This document shows, in pieces, positions 1 to 12,738 of a stretch of DNA of 64,000 bases. A program made the position numbers and the translations under genes. The stretch comes from Rhinopithecus roxellana (taxonomy: Eukaryota; Chordata; Mammalia; Primates; Cercopithecidae): assembly GCF_007565055.1 (NCBI RefSeq), contig NC_044551.1:92844089-92908088 (forward strand), written 5' to 3'. The notes under the pieces were generated by a model. The model saw only the letters and a list, made by a program, of their open reading frames with translations. It ran no database searches and had not been told where the DNA came from. The first letter of the stretch is position 1. Each line of letters opens with the position of its first letter.

Positions 1-1447
1 AGGCAGGATGCAATTTCAGCAAACACTGCTACACTTCCACATGCTAAAAAGCCAAGTGTCCAACTTAGGAAGCAGGTTCAAGAGAACTGAGCCTTCCTGA
101 GATCTGCAGAAGGAAAGCAGAGGAAAACGAATGACAGAAGGACATCCCATCCCAGCAGTAAAAAGAAGTGCTAGAAAAATGCATTTCTCAGGGCCCAGAG
201 CAGGAGCAAGCAGACAGTGGCCTGCAGTGCACACAGCAGAGGTCCGGGCTGGAAGGTGCAGCAGGTTCCCGCAATGGCAAGAGCAGCTTCAACAGGAGTC
301 TGTTGAGGGTGATTTTGCAATCTTCGTAGGGCCAAGGGAGCAAATCAATTCCATCATAAAAAGCAGAAAAATCACTGTTGCACCATAGGATTGAGGAAAA
401 GCTGCTAACAAACCATAGGACAGTGGAAGGCTTGTTACGGGACAGAACACACTCATGGGACACTGGACCAAGACACCTGATTCCCAAAGAGGAAATCCAA
501 AATCAAAGGTTTCCAGTACGCAGGAAGGGAAAGAAAGCACCTCATATAAGACCTGGAGTGGTGGGTTTGTACTGTGTCACCCCAGGCAAACTGCAACTGT
601 GCTTCCCAGGATCTCCTTCCCTGCTTGGTTGCAGGTTGAGGCAGTCCATGGAGACATCTGCAGGATGCCTGGCTGGTGCAAGTGAAGCACAGAGCTGAAC
701 TCTGAGGGCTGCGGGCAGAGGGCATCAGGGCTGCTACAGTGTGTGCACGTCCCCCCTGCTGCTACTCCACCTTCTAGACCACAGCTCTGACAGCTCCCAC
801 CACATCCCCTCTTTCCACTTCCCTAGGTCCTGGCCAGGAAGAATCACGCAGGGCTCTGTGGCAAAGAGCGGCAGCTTTGTGTATCACTCATGTGGCAGAT
901 TTGCAGGCAGCGAGAGGCAAAAGAGGGGTGCCATTTGTCCCCATGAGTGGCAGCTGGCTCTGGCTTCCCCTGCTTCACATCCTGCTGTTCTTTCTGACTG
1001 CTGCCTGCTGGCCTGTGTCAACTGCAGGCCCATCATCAGACACAGTGGCAAAGCCTTCCACAGACATTTTCACCAGCTCTCACCGTGGTGTCAAGTCTAA
1101 TCCTTATAACAAGTCCCCCTTTCCATGTCATCTACAGTGCTTCTGCCTCCCTGGTCAAACCATGATGCACCTGGAGACAGGTGCTGTGTCTGCTGCCAGT
1201 ATCTAAATGCTGCAAGGCAGCAACAATGTCTATGATTCCAGTTTCCCAAAGAAGAGACAATGGGAATGGTGGAATCTCCCTTCAAGCGGGAAGTGCATCA
1301 TGCCAGAATGAACCTTTGCCTGGACTTCTTTCTCCTGATTCAGGTTCAGTCCACAGATGATGGACTCTCAAAGCCACACAACACCAGGCTGGCATCCCCT
1401 GACTAAATCCAAGGGGTCTCCATGCGCTCACTCCCTCAGACACTGTG
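1..1447. other. Unique intronic sequence
   Basis: Fairly GC-balanced sequence. Several overlapping short frames on both strands look like chance. No repeat, exon or RNA gene recognised. Confidence 0.5.
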
Positions 1448-1965
1448 GTCAGCAGAATAATCACTCTCCAAAGATGTCCACATTTGACGCCTCAGGACCT
1501 ATGAATGGGCTCCTTTACATGGCAAAAGGGACTTGCAGATGGGATGAAGATAAAGCATCTAAAATGGGGAGACTAACATGGAGAGAATCCTGGATCAGCC
1601 AGGTGGGCACAATCTAATCACATGGGGCTTTAAAAGCAGAGAATCATTTCTGGCAGTGATCAGAGGAAAATGTGACTATGGAAGACTCATCAGAGATGCA
1701 ACGTTGCTGGCTCTGAAGGCAGCGGAAAGGGGGTCATGAGCCAAAGAACGTGGGTAGCATTGGAAGCTGGAAAAGGCAAAGACATGGACTGTCCCCTAGA
1801 GTCTCCTGAAAGCAACACTGCCCCGGTGACAGTCAGATTGAAGCCAGGAGAGTCTGCGTCAGGCCTGTAACCCCTAGAACCGTAGGAAAATCAATCTGCC
1901 TTGTGTTAAGATGCTAAACGTGTGGTGAACTGTCATAGCAGCCACAGATGACCAATACAGACTCC
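1448..1965 (+). mobile_element. MLT1-type LTR (ERVL-MaLR)
   Basis: The order of landmarks is that of MLT1: TCAGCAGAATAAT start, a dated-LTR body with GGGACTTGCAGATG, a central purine-rich part and a terminal GACCAATACAG. Divergence is high, so the subfamily is not assigned. Confidence 0.72.
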
Positions 1966-2310
1966 ACTGATGCCCTGCAGCACCCCCCGTGAGGGCTGGC
2001 TTCTGGGAACATGTCTGCCTAGGATACTTTCCCTTAAAGGCTCACAATGGCTTGCTTGCTACATTTGATGGGCAGGGGCCATTGCTCACACCTTTGAACA
2101 GTGAGAGGAGGGAGAGCTGACAATGCAATCATGCATCGCCTGAGGCCCTGAAAGTATGTGGCCAATTCCAGTGTGAGGTAGCCCTGAATTCAGGCTGCTG
2201 GAGGACCCAGGCCCCATAGAGGCACAAGAATCCCCCTGGCTGAGACTGTGCAAAATAAAAAATTGGGAGAAGATGATTTTTACACATTAGCTAACTTAAG
2301 AATTGTGGAT

Positions 2311-2415
2311 TTTGAACTTTAACACACAATGGCAAGAGGTATTGATTATTTGACTTTAATTCCTTTGAACCTTAATGTCTTTAGACTTCAACATGAAAGT
2401 GGATTTAAACTTTGA
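2311..2415. repeat. Spaced TTTGAACTTTAA-like motif array
   Basis: Five 12-13 bp variants at 2311, 2349, 2364, 2380 and 2404 (TTTGAACTTTAA, TTTGACTTTAAT, TTTGAACCTTAAT, TTTAGACTTCAA, TTTAAACTTTGA). Spacing is irregular (38, 15, 16, 24 bp). Confidence 0.6.
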
Positions 2416-3073
2416 TTTTTAATTTCTCCATGGGAATTTGATATTTGGTGGGGTTCATATTAAAATTTGAAGCATCTCTACATTACTGGCATTTCATTAT
2501 TGAAATGTCTCTATTCATTTTTATCTTCGGGATGTTGTTTAATCTTCTCAGAACCTCTAATGTGCTATGTTGGACAACATACCTGGACAATATTTGGAAT
2601 AAGAAATAAAACTGGACTTAATTTTAAATCTTGGGAACATAGTAACCCTGAATTTGATTTAAATAATTTGCCCCTCTGACCCCTTTTGGTGCCTCTTGGT
2701 GTAATATACAAATTGCCCACCAGGAATTCCAGGTGATCCCCAAAAAGTGCCATCAAGACAGAAGAAGAGCTTTCTTGACAAACTGCTTAGCTCCTGCTCC
2801 AGGGAGAGGGGTTACGCCTCTGGGTGATCATAACAAAGAAGGTGAAAGAAAAATAGGCTGGGGATGTTAGTGGGAGAAATGCATTCCCTGTGTTCCAGTG
2901 TCTCCTTCCCTGCAGGTGCTTCATTAATGTTATACCCGAACTTCTGTTACATTAGCAAGGTCACTTGGCTAACAGACCTTAAAGAAGGCCTCCAGCCTGG
3001 CTCTGTCAGCAACAGAGATAATATCTGTAAACATATTTACACTTTGTTTTATCTTCAAAACTGTTCAGAGTTC

Positions 3074-3115
3074 ACTGTATGAGTTCAGAACTGTATGAGC
3101 TCAGAACTCATACAG
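3074..3115. repeat. Tandem and inverted 12-16 bp repeat
   Basis: ACTGTATGAG[T/C]TCAGA occurs twice in tandem (3074-3089, 3090-3105) and is followed by an inverted partial copy. Arms CTGTATGAGTTC (3075-3086) and GAACTCATACAG (3104-3115) are perfect complements over 12 bp. Confidence 0.92.
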
Positions 3116-3499
3116 GACAGAAGATGTTATTTATCATGGACATAATGGAATAGAGAAGAGAATGGAAGGAGTAATTCAGACAAGAAATTTCATCACATTT
3201 CTGTAAGATACAAAACAGCCAGAGGTGAGCTGATAGATGGAGCTGAGGGAGAAGCCAGCATAGCCCAAGATACATACCTAGGGGATCCTATCCCAGGGAG
3301 GTGGCTGACTGTTCTGGCGGAACCCTAGGAAAGATTTGTCCTCAAGAGATGGCAGGAACCTGGGGTGCAGAAATGGGAAGACAAGCTAGAAAAGGGTGAT
3401 TGAAAGGAAGTAGTCACCTTTCATTCTCCACTTCCACCTAGGTTGAAAGAATAGCCAGCAGACAGGAAAGTACTGTCCCCTTCCTCCAGGCCACACAAA

Positions 3500-4720
3500 C
3501 AAAATAAACAACTCAGAAGAATCTCCAAGGAGATGGATTGCACTGGGGAGAACCAAAAAGGTACTGCGTATATCTGGGCCTTAGAGAAAAACCCTCCTCT
3601 TTAAAACACTTACAAGACTCCCCACTACAACAGTTCCCTCCCACCCACTCACCCTGAAGTGAAGCTTCACTGTGAACATGCTTCCCCGACATGCACAGAG
3701 CTCACAGAAACTCTATTTCACTATTTTAAAAATAAGCAGAAGATTGAGGACCACCACAGATTTGAAGTAAGCCTGCAAAATCAATGAAAAAGCCCACCAT
3801 AAAAAAAGAAAAGCTGACAATGAAAAAAAAATTGAGATAATTCATGCTAAAGAGATAAAAACAAACAAGTTCTAAATAATATCCTTAGAGAAATTCAAAA
3901 ATATTTTACATTCATAAAACAAAATAGGAGCTATTAAAAAACACAAAAGAGAATTCTTAGATTTTTTCTTTTCAAAAGATGATACCATCTTGGGCCCCTG
4001 GTAGTGGGAGCGTGGAAGTCACAGAAAAATTGGGGGAAAATAAACGTTGGATACTAGAGAATTCTTTCAGAACATATGATAAAAAGGCAAAGGGCTCCAA
4101 ATTATATAAGAAAATACAAGAGAAATAATCCAAGAGGCTCAAAATCTGACTAATTTCAGAAAAAGAGGACAGAGGAAATGAAGACAAAGTAATTATTTTA
4201 TAAAAGAAGAAGAAAATTTTCTGGCACTGAATAAGGTCATGACTCTTTAAACTGAAAATGTTCCATGATTTTTTTTAAAAAAGGCAACACCGCATATATC
4301 ATGAGAGAATTTAATAGTATTAAGTCTAAAATTAAATTATAGAAAATATTCCTGAGAAAAATAATTTTCCATCTAGAATTGTGTATCTAGTAACCATCAC
4401 TCATGTGTGAGGGTTAAAGACTTATTTTTTCAGAATTTAATCTCCTAAGCATCCCTTTTCAGGAACTTATAAGAGAGAAAAACGAGAGAAGAGGGCACAG
4501 GATCTTGGAAACAGAAGTTCTAATCCAGGATTGCCGTGCAGGTCTAGAGAGCAAAATCCAAATCCATCCCGAAGACAGAGGATTCTGGAAGGGACTTCTA
4601 TGGAGAAAGGAGGGAATTAATGATGCCCAAAATGAAGGACAAGGTTAAGTCCTCAGCCTGACTCCTTAACTAAAAGGAAAGACCATCTGGATATGCGAAG
4701 CATCAGATGGACGAACACAC
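3500..4720 (+). mobile_element. Old L1/HAL1-type fragment
   Basis: AGAGGCTCAAAATCTGACTAATTTC, GAAAAAGAGGACAGAGGAAATG, CCATCTAGAATTGTGTATC and GTGTGAGGGTTAAAGAC follow the order of the region around ORF1 in old L1/HAL1 elements. The borders are approximate and the frames are broken. Confidence 0.65.
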
Positions 4721-5999
4721 TCTTCTCCTGAAGAAGTACAGTTCTCAAGACACATGCTTTCACCAAAATAACACTTATTTACTAAGTTCTATAGTTTACT
4801 AAAAACCATTTTATTATGATTTGTAAAGCATTCTGAAATCTTTAGTTGGGCATACTCAAAATTTTGGTCCACTATTTCCACATTTAGAGAGAGACAAATT
4901 ACAGGAGTCAGGCCCAAAGGACGTGAAGGATTTCTAATCAAAGTTTATTTGCTTAGGAGCTTTTCAAGCAATGGCTGGCATACAATAGCTTCGACTGGAT
5001 TTAAAAAAAAATTCTCATCATCATCTCATAGTAATTATTGCATAGGAAGAAAAGTATTTATTGCAAGACATAGCAGGCAGCAAAATATATTCTACTGTGA
5101 AGAGATAATTGCAGTGAAAACAGGCAGCTGTTTTTTTCAGCATGCATGTTTATGTGTTGGATGTAAATGTATGTAAACATGTCAGTTTTAACACTTTATC
5201 ATTGTTTGAATAGTTTGTCGAGCAAAATTCAATACATAATTTAAAGCTTTGCAAGATCATTTCTTTCTTATTTATAATTTGGCACTCTTGACATCATAGG
5301 TTCTTCAGGATATACAGCTAGGTCTAATCTAAAATCTGGTTTATAAACTATGCTTTAGTTTTTTAAAAATCACTAAAATTGTTCTTTTGAATATTTGTTT
5401 ATAATACATCCTAGTCTACAAATAAGTAAGAAATTCAAAGGGAGACCTCACCCTGCCTTCCCATGTAATTTTTTGTTCAACATTTGTTCTCATCCACGAG
5501 ATAATAGGCAGAAAAGTGATCAGAAAAATTCCCCTGTATCGCGGGGCTCCTGTAACGTACTGAGTCATTATTCTTCGCTGAGTTCTGTATTAGATCCACG
5601 GGAGAATTGCAAAGGAAGTAAGGGGTATAGTTGTTACACTTAGATCATCGTTTTGTTTAATTCATGCATGGATATCTGACCTAATTCCTAAACAGATTTG
5701 CAGCGGCTCCTTGTGACAACAGACGTGAAGCCAGCCTTTCTTCTTGTACACCCTACTCCACCTCTCAGAGTCAACCACTCCCTTGCTGCTCATCTAGCAA
5801 GTTCCTAAAACGTGGTCTTGTTTGTCAGGTCTATCGCTTTAAATATTTAGCAGCCAGTGCTGCACATACCTGACCATTCAGATCAGAGCCTCACCCTGCA
5901 GTGGGCACTGCTGTAGGCATCTCTGTGGCGGCACTGTGTGGTCAACTGAGGGCATCTCAGGCTTGGTCAACAGAATCCAAGCTTTGTCTGAGGTGAATT
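4721..5999. other. Unique intronic sequence
   Basis: AT-rich; I see nothing assignable. 1966-3499 and 6851-7914 are likewise unassigned apart from the motif arrays listed. Confidence 0.5.
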
Positions 6000-6850
6000 C
6001 CTTTTGCCTCATTTTGCTTTTGCTTTAGGCGATGAAGCTGGCTTTGGCTTGATTTACATCAGTGAGGCAATGTCTGTGCAGAAGTCAGCTGAGTCCTGCA
6101 GGTTTCCAGGCCCCCTCAGGCTTCTGTCAGTAAGGAAACTCAGAAGGCTTTGTCTAGAGCCAATCACTAGACTGGCTTACAGTAGCAATTGCTTCCACAC
6201 TAGAATGTTCTCCTAGATACTCTCTTCCAATTTCCTTTACTAGAGTGGAAGCTTGGCCAAGGGGCTTGTGGATTTTCTCAAGAATCCATGATGACGACTT
6301 CAGAAACCACGAACTTCAGCTTGTCAACACGTTCTGATATGTTATTCTTTGAAAAAGGTGAAACTGATGGCTGAAGTTCAGCCAAGCACAATATGAACAT
6401 GCTTCTGGAAAGGCAGAAAACATCTATTGAAGTAACAACCACTGTACTTCTTAATGGATGTGGCTATCACGGCATTTCTTCTAGGAGGAGACACAGAGAG
6501 AGCCTCAAACTCCCAGCATATGCTGATGAAAACACAGTGGGACCAAACATGATAGTGGGTGCAAATCTCCTCCTTCTTAAAAGAAGTGGAGGAAGAGTGT
6601 ATCCTCTCCATACATCAAGCAAGCATCATTCCTACAGCTCGTGTTTCACCAGGAAAAGAAAAAAGAGGTTATGTCTTTGGTTTTCCAAATGGGGCTCACA
6701 TAGGAATTTCTGATGTTGCCCTGGCACATGTGAACGGCTGACACCCAGAAGCTGTCAGAAGCGATGTTGAAGGCAATGGAGTCGACAGCGGTCAGTTCTT
6801 TATAGCTGCTTCAAATGGCAGCACAGGATAAGATATATACTGCAGAAGAT
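6000..6850 (+). other. Unassigned segment with weak coding-like stretches
   Basis: The plus strand holds open stretches at 6393-6713 and 6559-6741. After the TGA at 6739-6741 the latter frame stays open for about another 30 codons (HPEAVRSDVEGNGVDSGQFF…). No domain is recognised. It may be a decayed pseudogene or old repeat, or chance. Confidence 0.25.
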
Positions 6851-7914
6851 GTCATGTGTCAGGGGTATGGCATTTCCATTCTGTTTTAAGCCATCATTCA
6901 TCTCAACCTTTGGCATGTGGCTGAGTTTCTTTGGCAATCAGGGAAGCCACCACAGAGGGGTTCTTCTAGACAATGAATTTTGTGTTGGAGCAAATTCAAA
7001 TTTTAGTCAAATCCAATTCTTCTCAAATCATAAATGAATCCACACAGTGTACACAGAAGGCGCTCTGCTGGTCTTCATTTCTTATGGCTCCATGTATCTG
7101 TTGGTGGAGTCTTACTGCACAGAAGCCTCCTGTCCCCATCACATGCACTGAGCTCTTCCTTTTGCAGGCAGTTCCAACTTAAGCACAACCCACAAATATA
7201 AGGATGGGTGTTCAGAACCATAATGGTAGGAAATACTTTCAGTTACATAACTCACCCCTAAACTATCATAGACATCATACTGCGTAGATAAAAACACTTT
7301 TACTTTCCCTGACTCGTGTCTTCCCACATTAGTTTGGTGTGAAACATTGCTTTAGTAGTATGGTAATTCTTAACAATTATTATTTTTTCCACAAAGACGA
7401 TTTTCTACTTATGGAAAGACAAAACAAAAGAAAAAAAACCAATTTGCATCTAGTTCTAATGTAACTAAGAGTGAGAAAGAAATGTGACAGTAATCTCAAA
7501 GAGTGTACATTTAAGAAAATACACGAAAGTTGGGAGTCTTGACCCAGAACTGGACAAATATTTGTGACTCTCTAGCTTGAATAATGTATTTTCTTAAAAA
7601 ATACATTTTCATCTACTTTATCAGCATAGCTCCAAGGAAAATTTAGAGTTAAGACAGAAGGTCGATTGAATCACAGATAATTAAAAGATCTTTTTAGACA
7701 GTCAACTATGCAATCCATTTGCTAAATACTTGCTGATGGGGTACTTTTTGATGAACTGAAAACCAAATATCACCTCGAACGGTAGTGAGCATGATTAAGA
7801 TGAGTAAGCAGCAGAGTACTTTGAAATGCTGTATTGAGGCCACCTGGGCCATTAGTACTCCAAGTAACACTGCATATTTAAAAGGGAGGGATGACAGCTC
7901 ATGGCTAACACTGA

Positions 7915-8040
7915 CTGTGTTCACATGTATTCCACATATGTGCCATACGTTTTACAGGGTCTCATTTCTTAAACCCTCATGACCATAGTGTGGCTACTAT
8001 AATTATCTCTATTTCACAAAACCCAAAAGTCCTACAATCA
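7915..8040 (-). mobile_element. MIR-like fragment, antisense
   Basis: ATGTGCCATACGTTTTACAGG, TCTTAAACCCTCATGACC and ATTATCTCTATTTCAC follow antisense MIR order. It lies about 500 bp downstream of exon B in transcription. Confidence 0.55.
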
Positions 8041-8546
8041 TGGAAAAGCTTTCATGTTCACTTTTTAAAAATTCCTTAATATGTAATAATTGTGACTTTT
8101 AATAGACATGAATATTTCATTCAAAAAATTAACTGCTAAGTAGGATAAGCTGTCTGTTGTTAACCACACTAGAAACCAGAATATATACCTTATTAGCAAA
8201 AACTGACACACCTTGTCCTTTGATCAATTATTATTAATGCTATTCTAACAAAGAGCCGTGGGTATTGTACGACCCTCAACTACTTCTAAATCCACTGACA
8301 AAAACTGATTATGATCACAGAATTTTAGTGAGGGTTACATTTCCTGGATTATTGAACATGATCAATCCATGCGTGTCGCATCTGATACCATTTTCTTCAG
8401 TTGTTTACTCATTTGAAAACACATATTGAGACTGCCTACGTTATTAGACCGCCACAATATTTATTTGATTAGTACATTTACCTCTGTGTTGGATAACGGA
8501 ACGTTTACCTTGAGATAAAATATAATAATTTAATAATGATTCTAAC

Positions 8547-8760
8547 CTGTGACCAGCTCCCGGATCTCCAGGTCAGTCGTCTTGCGGAGTAACCTCACCA
8601 GTGCTGGGATGCCACCACAGTTTTTCAGGGCAATTTTGTTATCATCGTTAGCCTTCCCATACACCAGGTTTCTCAGAGCTCCACAGGCACTACGGTGGAC
8701 TTCGGTCATCCGATGATCCAACAGGTCCACCAGGAGCTGGATGCCTCCTTGTCTCCTTAT
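8547..8760 (-). CDS. CTNND2: CTNND2 internal exon B (two armadillo repeats)
   Basis: This 214-bp exon encodes 71 residues, from IRRQGGIQLLVDLLDHR to EIRELVT, plus the first base of a Gly codon; it starts in phase 0 and ends in phase 1. It continues directly from exon A (…NKIKAE then IRRQGG…), as in full-length delta-catenin 2. The sequence covers roughly two armadillo repeats, about residues 582-652, with the diagnostic DNKIALKNCGGIPALVRLLRK segment; these helices form the superhelical groove that binds the cadherin juxtamembrane region. The minus-strand acceptor is TGTTCTTTGCTCTTTCAG|ATA and the donor is ACAG|GTTAGA, which departs from the GTAAGT consensus. The p120 paralogue reads differently here (VHLGACGALKN against VHRSACGALRN), so the paralogue call is firm. 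No disruption is seen. Confidence 0.97.
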
Positions 8761-9772
8761 CTGAAAGAGCAAAGAACACCACTTTTGCTTTACAGTGTAA
8801 GGTTTCCCTACCTACCCCAAAACATGTTTTTCATATAAAGTATCTGCTAACAATTAATTGCACCAAACTGAATTAAGGCATACAAAAGGAAACGGAAAAA
8901 AAATAAATAAGTGTTTGCTTTATATTTGATTGCCTGTATTTGCTTTAATACCCTACCAATAACAATCCAAATGTACTTCTTTCAAACCATAGAATTTGGG
9001 AAAGGTGATTTTAACTTCATAATGAGTGCCTTAGACATTTCTCTATAAAATATGCCACATCCTCATGGATGAAGCACATGAAGGAATAAAAGGCATTAGA
9101 GTGATCCTCATTCCCCAGGCTTATTAAATTTAACCACTGTCTTAAAGGGCTGCAGGAATGATGTACAAAATGTTAAAATTATGCTTAATAGGGATATGCT
9201 CTAAACATTTCAAAGGAACCAGAAGCGAAATGAGAGACTGGAAGAACTGACACGAGGAGTTTTATCTCAGATGACCCGCGGAAATAAGAATGTTTCTTAC
9301 ATGAGAGACAGAACACGTGAGGCCAAGGGACGCTATGCTTAATTTAGGTATTTGATTCAACAACAACAAAACCACTGTATATTTTACTCTTCTTTTTATC
9401 AAAAGAAAATTTTAATCTTTTATAAGTAAATGCAAAATATTTTTGCTGTGTATTTCGAGATGCATGTTCTCCTGGTTGCCCTTTGATTTGGGGCACAATT
9501 TAAAATTTAAATTAGAAATGAAATAAAGTGGCTACTTAACACACAGGCTATTTCACAGGGTTTTCATTAGCAAAGCTGCATCTGAAAACTTTTGCATGTA
9601 TATGGAAAAAGAGCATGATTCATTCAGGAATACTCTTCTCCTATACTGTATGCTTCAGAGTTCTTCAGGGATCGAAGGATTGGCATCTTCTCTACTTAAT
9701 TTTTTGATTACAGAAAAACTCATTCATGTCACAGATGTGCCGGGACACCTGGCTACAACTCCGGCCTCTTTC

Positions 9773-10062
9773 TTTTTTTTTTTTTTTTTTTTTTTTTTGT
9801 TGAGACAGGCTGGAGTGCAGTGGCGAGATCTCGGCTCACTGCAAGCTCTGCCTCCCGGGTTCACGCCATTCTCCTGCCTCAGCCTCCGGAGCAGTTGGGA
9901 CTACAGGTGCCCGCCACCTCGCCCGGCTAATTTTTTGTATTTTTGGTTGAGGCGAGGTTTCACCGTGTCAGCCAGGATGGTCTCAATCTCCTGACTTCGT
10001 GATCCGCCCACCTCGGTCTCTCAAAGTGCTGGGATTACAGGCATGAGCCACCGCGCCAGGCC
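9773..10062 (-). mobile_element. Alu (Y-like), antisense
   Basis: A poly(T) run followed by the reverse complement of Alu ends at CCGCGCCAGGCC. The TTCACGCCATTCTCC and TCCTGACTTCGTGATCCGCCC states are Y-like. About 22 bp that should follow the poly(T) (the GGAGTCTCGCTCTGTCGCCC part) is missing. Confidence 0.93.
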
Positions 10063-10204
10063 ATCCCAAGGCTCTTTGAATAGTGCCCAAGTGCTGCTCT
10101 CTCTGTGAGGTGACTCTAACCACACAGTTTGAAACTGCACTTGGAACCACACCCTCACCCCAAGCCAGCATTCTTGTTTATCTTCAAGTGCTATTGAATT
10201 CTTC

Positions 10205-10376
10205 ATAGGACTTGTCATGTTCTAACTTATTTGTTATGTTTATCATTATCCTCTGTCTTCTCCTATAAGGATGCTTGTTCTGGGAGGAAAAGTGTTATAT
10301 ATCCCTATCCCTAAAACCAGTGCAATGCCAGACACATCATAAATATTCATGAAATATTTGTCAAATGAATGGAGAG
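10205..10376 (+). mobile_element. L2 3'-end fragment
   Basis: GGATGCTTGTTCTGGGAGG, ACCAGTGCAATGCCAGACACATCATAAATATTCATGAAATATTTG and an AATGAATG end match the conserved 3' end of L2. Confidence 0.75.
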
Positions 10377-11849
10377 GGTTAATATATTACTTGCTATGTT
10401 GGTGTTTCTCAGCTTTGCTAAAATAGTATTTTCAAAATGAAGAAATATCTCTCTTTAAAGACAAAAAACAAACACCTCTTTTGTGACCAGCCAGGGATGT
10501 ATCCAGAGGCGTCAGCCCTGCAGCTCTTCCAACCCAGCTTACAAACAAAATAGAGCATGCTTCATTCATACAGGGTGGCCTCTGATGATTCTGAATATGC
10601 CTACAGGAATTATTTTCATTCATCAGCAAATGAAAGCAGAAAAAGGGGAAATCCTCAGAGCACTCTCAGACTCTAAATCCCTAACTTTGAAACCATGAAT
10701 GCAGCGTTTCACATACGGCACCTCCACAGGAACATGATAGGGAAGGAAGAGGGAGGGATGTAGAGGGACAGTGTAGTTGAGGGGGTTATGGTTGCCCATC
10801 CTGAGGGTGGTGACAGCACCTGGGTATGAGAGACTCAAGGATCTTTTGGGTCAACTAAGGAAAGAGAAAAAGAAGTGGGAAACAACTCTGCCCAACTTAC
10901 AGTTCTACCCACAGCTTGCTCGACACCTGCCCAAGAGAGATGATGTCTGTATTCCTATATAGGTGTGTCTTGTTCATGCACCCAGATTATAAGCACACCC
11001 ACTTTATCACAGTGCTTGAGAAGGGATATTCCACTTGTACAAAAAAAGGTTAAACTATGAGTGTCACTTTCTCTTTGTGTGTATATTTGCCCATCTGTGA
11101 TTTAGTTCAAAGTTCTCTGAGTTTAGTTATTTAAACAATAATGAAACCATTGAAAAGAGATAATAAATCCATTCTTACAGTGAATCTATTAGTTATATAT
11201 GAAAAACAGATGGCATCATCAATCAATCTATGCATTTTATTCATATTTATATATTTTAGCAATACTGGATGTTATAATTAATATGCCTAATTTATTATAT
11301 TTCCAATTCATACGATTTAATGAATTAAGTGATTAAAATATTCCAAAACATTAAAGGGAAAATGAATTCAAACTGAATGCCGCATGAATTCTTAATGCTA
11401 AAATGAAAACACAATGTTTTCAGTATGGCCCTAATTAATGCCATATACCCAAATTTATAGTGAGATTTTTGGTTCAATTTTAATCTATTTAGATAAACAT
11501 AAATAAGTCAATTAACCTTTTTCTTTTGCTCTTATTTGGGGTCACCAGATACTCTATATAAAAACTTGTTTTCTTGGGATTGAATTTTATCTAAGAATGT
11601 GAGAATCCTGAAGCCAAACATTACTCAGAGTTAAAATGTAAATGGCCACATGTGTGAAATGGGATGGCCAGGTCCTTGGTTCTCCCTCCTCCTGCTGCAG
11701 CCTCCCCTCTCCCATCAGGACCAGAAGGGAGGCCCTGACATGGACTCCAGTCCTCTTGCTTCTGGTGGCTGTGCACGGCTCTGATGCTATCCTCTTCACT
11801 TTCCCTCTATTTTGCTTTTCTCCAGGACCCTTCCTTCCTCCAATTTCTT

Positions 11850-12165
11850 TCTTTCTTTCTTTCTTTCTTTCTTTTTTTTTCTGAGATGGAGTTTTGCTCT
11901 TGTTGCCCAGGCTGGAGTGCAATGGCACGATCTCGGCTCACTGAAACCTCTGCCTCCTGGGTTCAAGCAATTCTCTTTTCTCAGCCTCCTGAGTAGCTGG
12001 GATTATAGGCGCATGCCACCATGTCTGGCTAATTTTTGTATTTTTAGTAGAGACGGGGTTTCATCATATTGGTCACCCTGGTCTCGAACTCCTGACCTCA
12101 GGTGATCTGCCTGCCTTGGCCTCCCAAAGTGCTGGGATTACAGGCGTGAGCCACCGCACCCGGCC
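11850..12165 (-). mobile_element. Alu (S-like) with perfect target-site duplication
   Basis: The antisense Alu has a tail converted to (TTTC)n and ends CGCACCCGGCC. A 17-bp duplication, CCTTCCTCCAATTTCTT, flanks it at 11833-11849 and 12166-12182, so it is a full single insertion. Confidence 0.95.
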
Positions 12166-12490
12166 CCTTCCTCCAATTTCTTGCACCCAATCCATCTACC
12201 AGTTTCTTCTGGTACCTAACATGAAATCTTTCCAAACTTCCAAACAAACCTGTTTTAAACTCTTAAAATGTACAACTTTCTGAAAACCTATCAGAAGAAA
12301 CTTGTCTTACTTGAAATGGCACCTTTATTTATTCTCCCCAAAAATGACGAGCTGTCTAGTTCCAATTTATCCCCCTAGTCGATCATTCCACATCCAGCAA
12401 GCTGAGCCCAGGTTTTTGTTAACATATGATCATTGCAGGTCAGTCTACCCTCTCCTCACATTATTTATTTAATCATCTTCCTGCAGAATT

Positions 12491-12738
12491 GTTTTTGTTT
12501 TGTTTTGTTTTGTTTTTCTTTCAGACAGAGTTGCGCTCTGTCACCCAGGCTGGAGTGCAGTGGCGTGATCTCGGCTCACTGAAACCTCCACCTCCAGGGT
12601 TCAAGTGATTCACTTAGTAGAGATGAGGTTTCACCATGTTGCCCAGGCTGGTCTTCAACTCCTGGGCTCAAGCGATTTATCCACCTCAGTCTCCCAAAGT
12701 GCTGGGATTACAGACGTGAGCCACTGTGCCAGGACTCA
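12491..12738 (-). mobile_element. Internally deleted Alu with (GTTTT)n tail
   Basis: This antisense Alu is flanked by TGCAGAATT at 12482-12490 and 12739-12747. It jumps from the CAAGTGATTC region directly to TTAGTAGAGATG, so roughly 80-90 bp of the middle is deleted. Confidence 0.9.

Larger units (their letters stand above)
1..8546 (-). other. CTNND2: CTNND2 intron, partial, downstream of exon B
   Basis: This is transcribed sequence following the GTTAGA donor of exon B on the minus strand; the next exon lies outside the window. It contains a MLT1 LTR, an old L1/HAL1 fragment and a MIR; most of the rest is not recognised as a repeat. Confidence 0.85.

Noticed and set aside
188..1206. Several overlapping frames of 80-120 codons on both strands
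   Set aside because: No recognised domain, frames overlap in all phases and GC is slightly raised, which by itself lengthens chance open stretches.
9596..9994. 132-codon open frame with a Phe run and SRLECSGV-like text
   Set aside because: Most of it is an antisense Alu translated through its poly(T). The same holds for open stretches at 11784-12105, 39332-39667, 33427-33768, 38934-39224 and 54487-54765.
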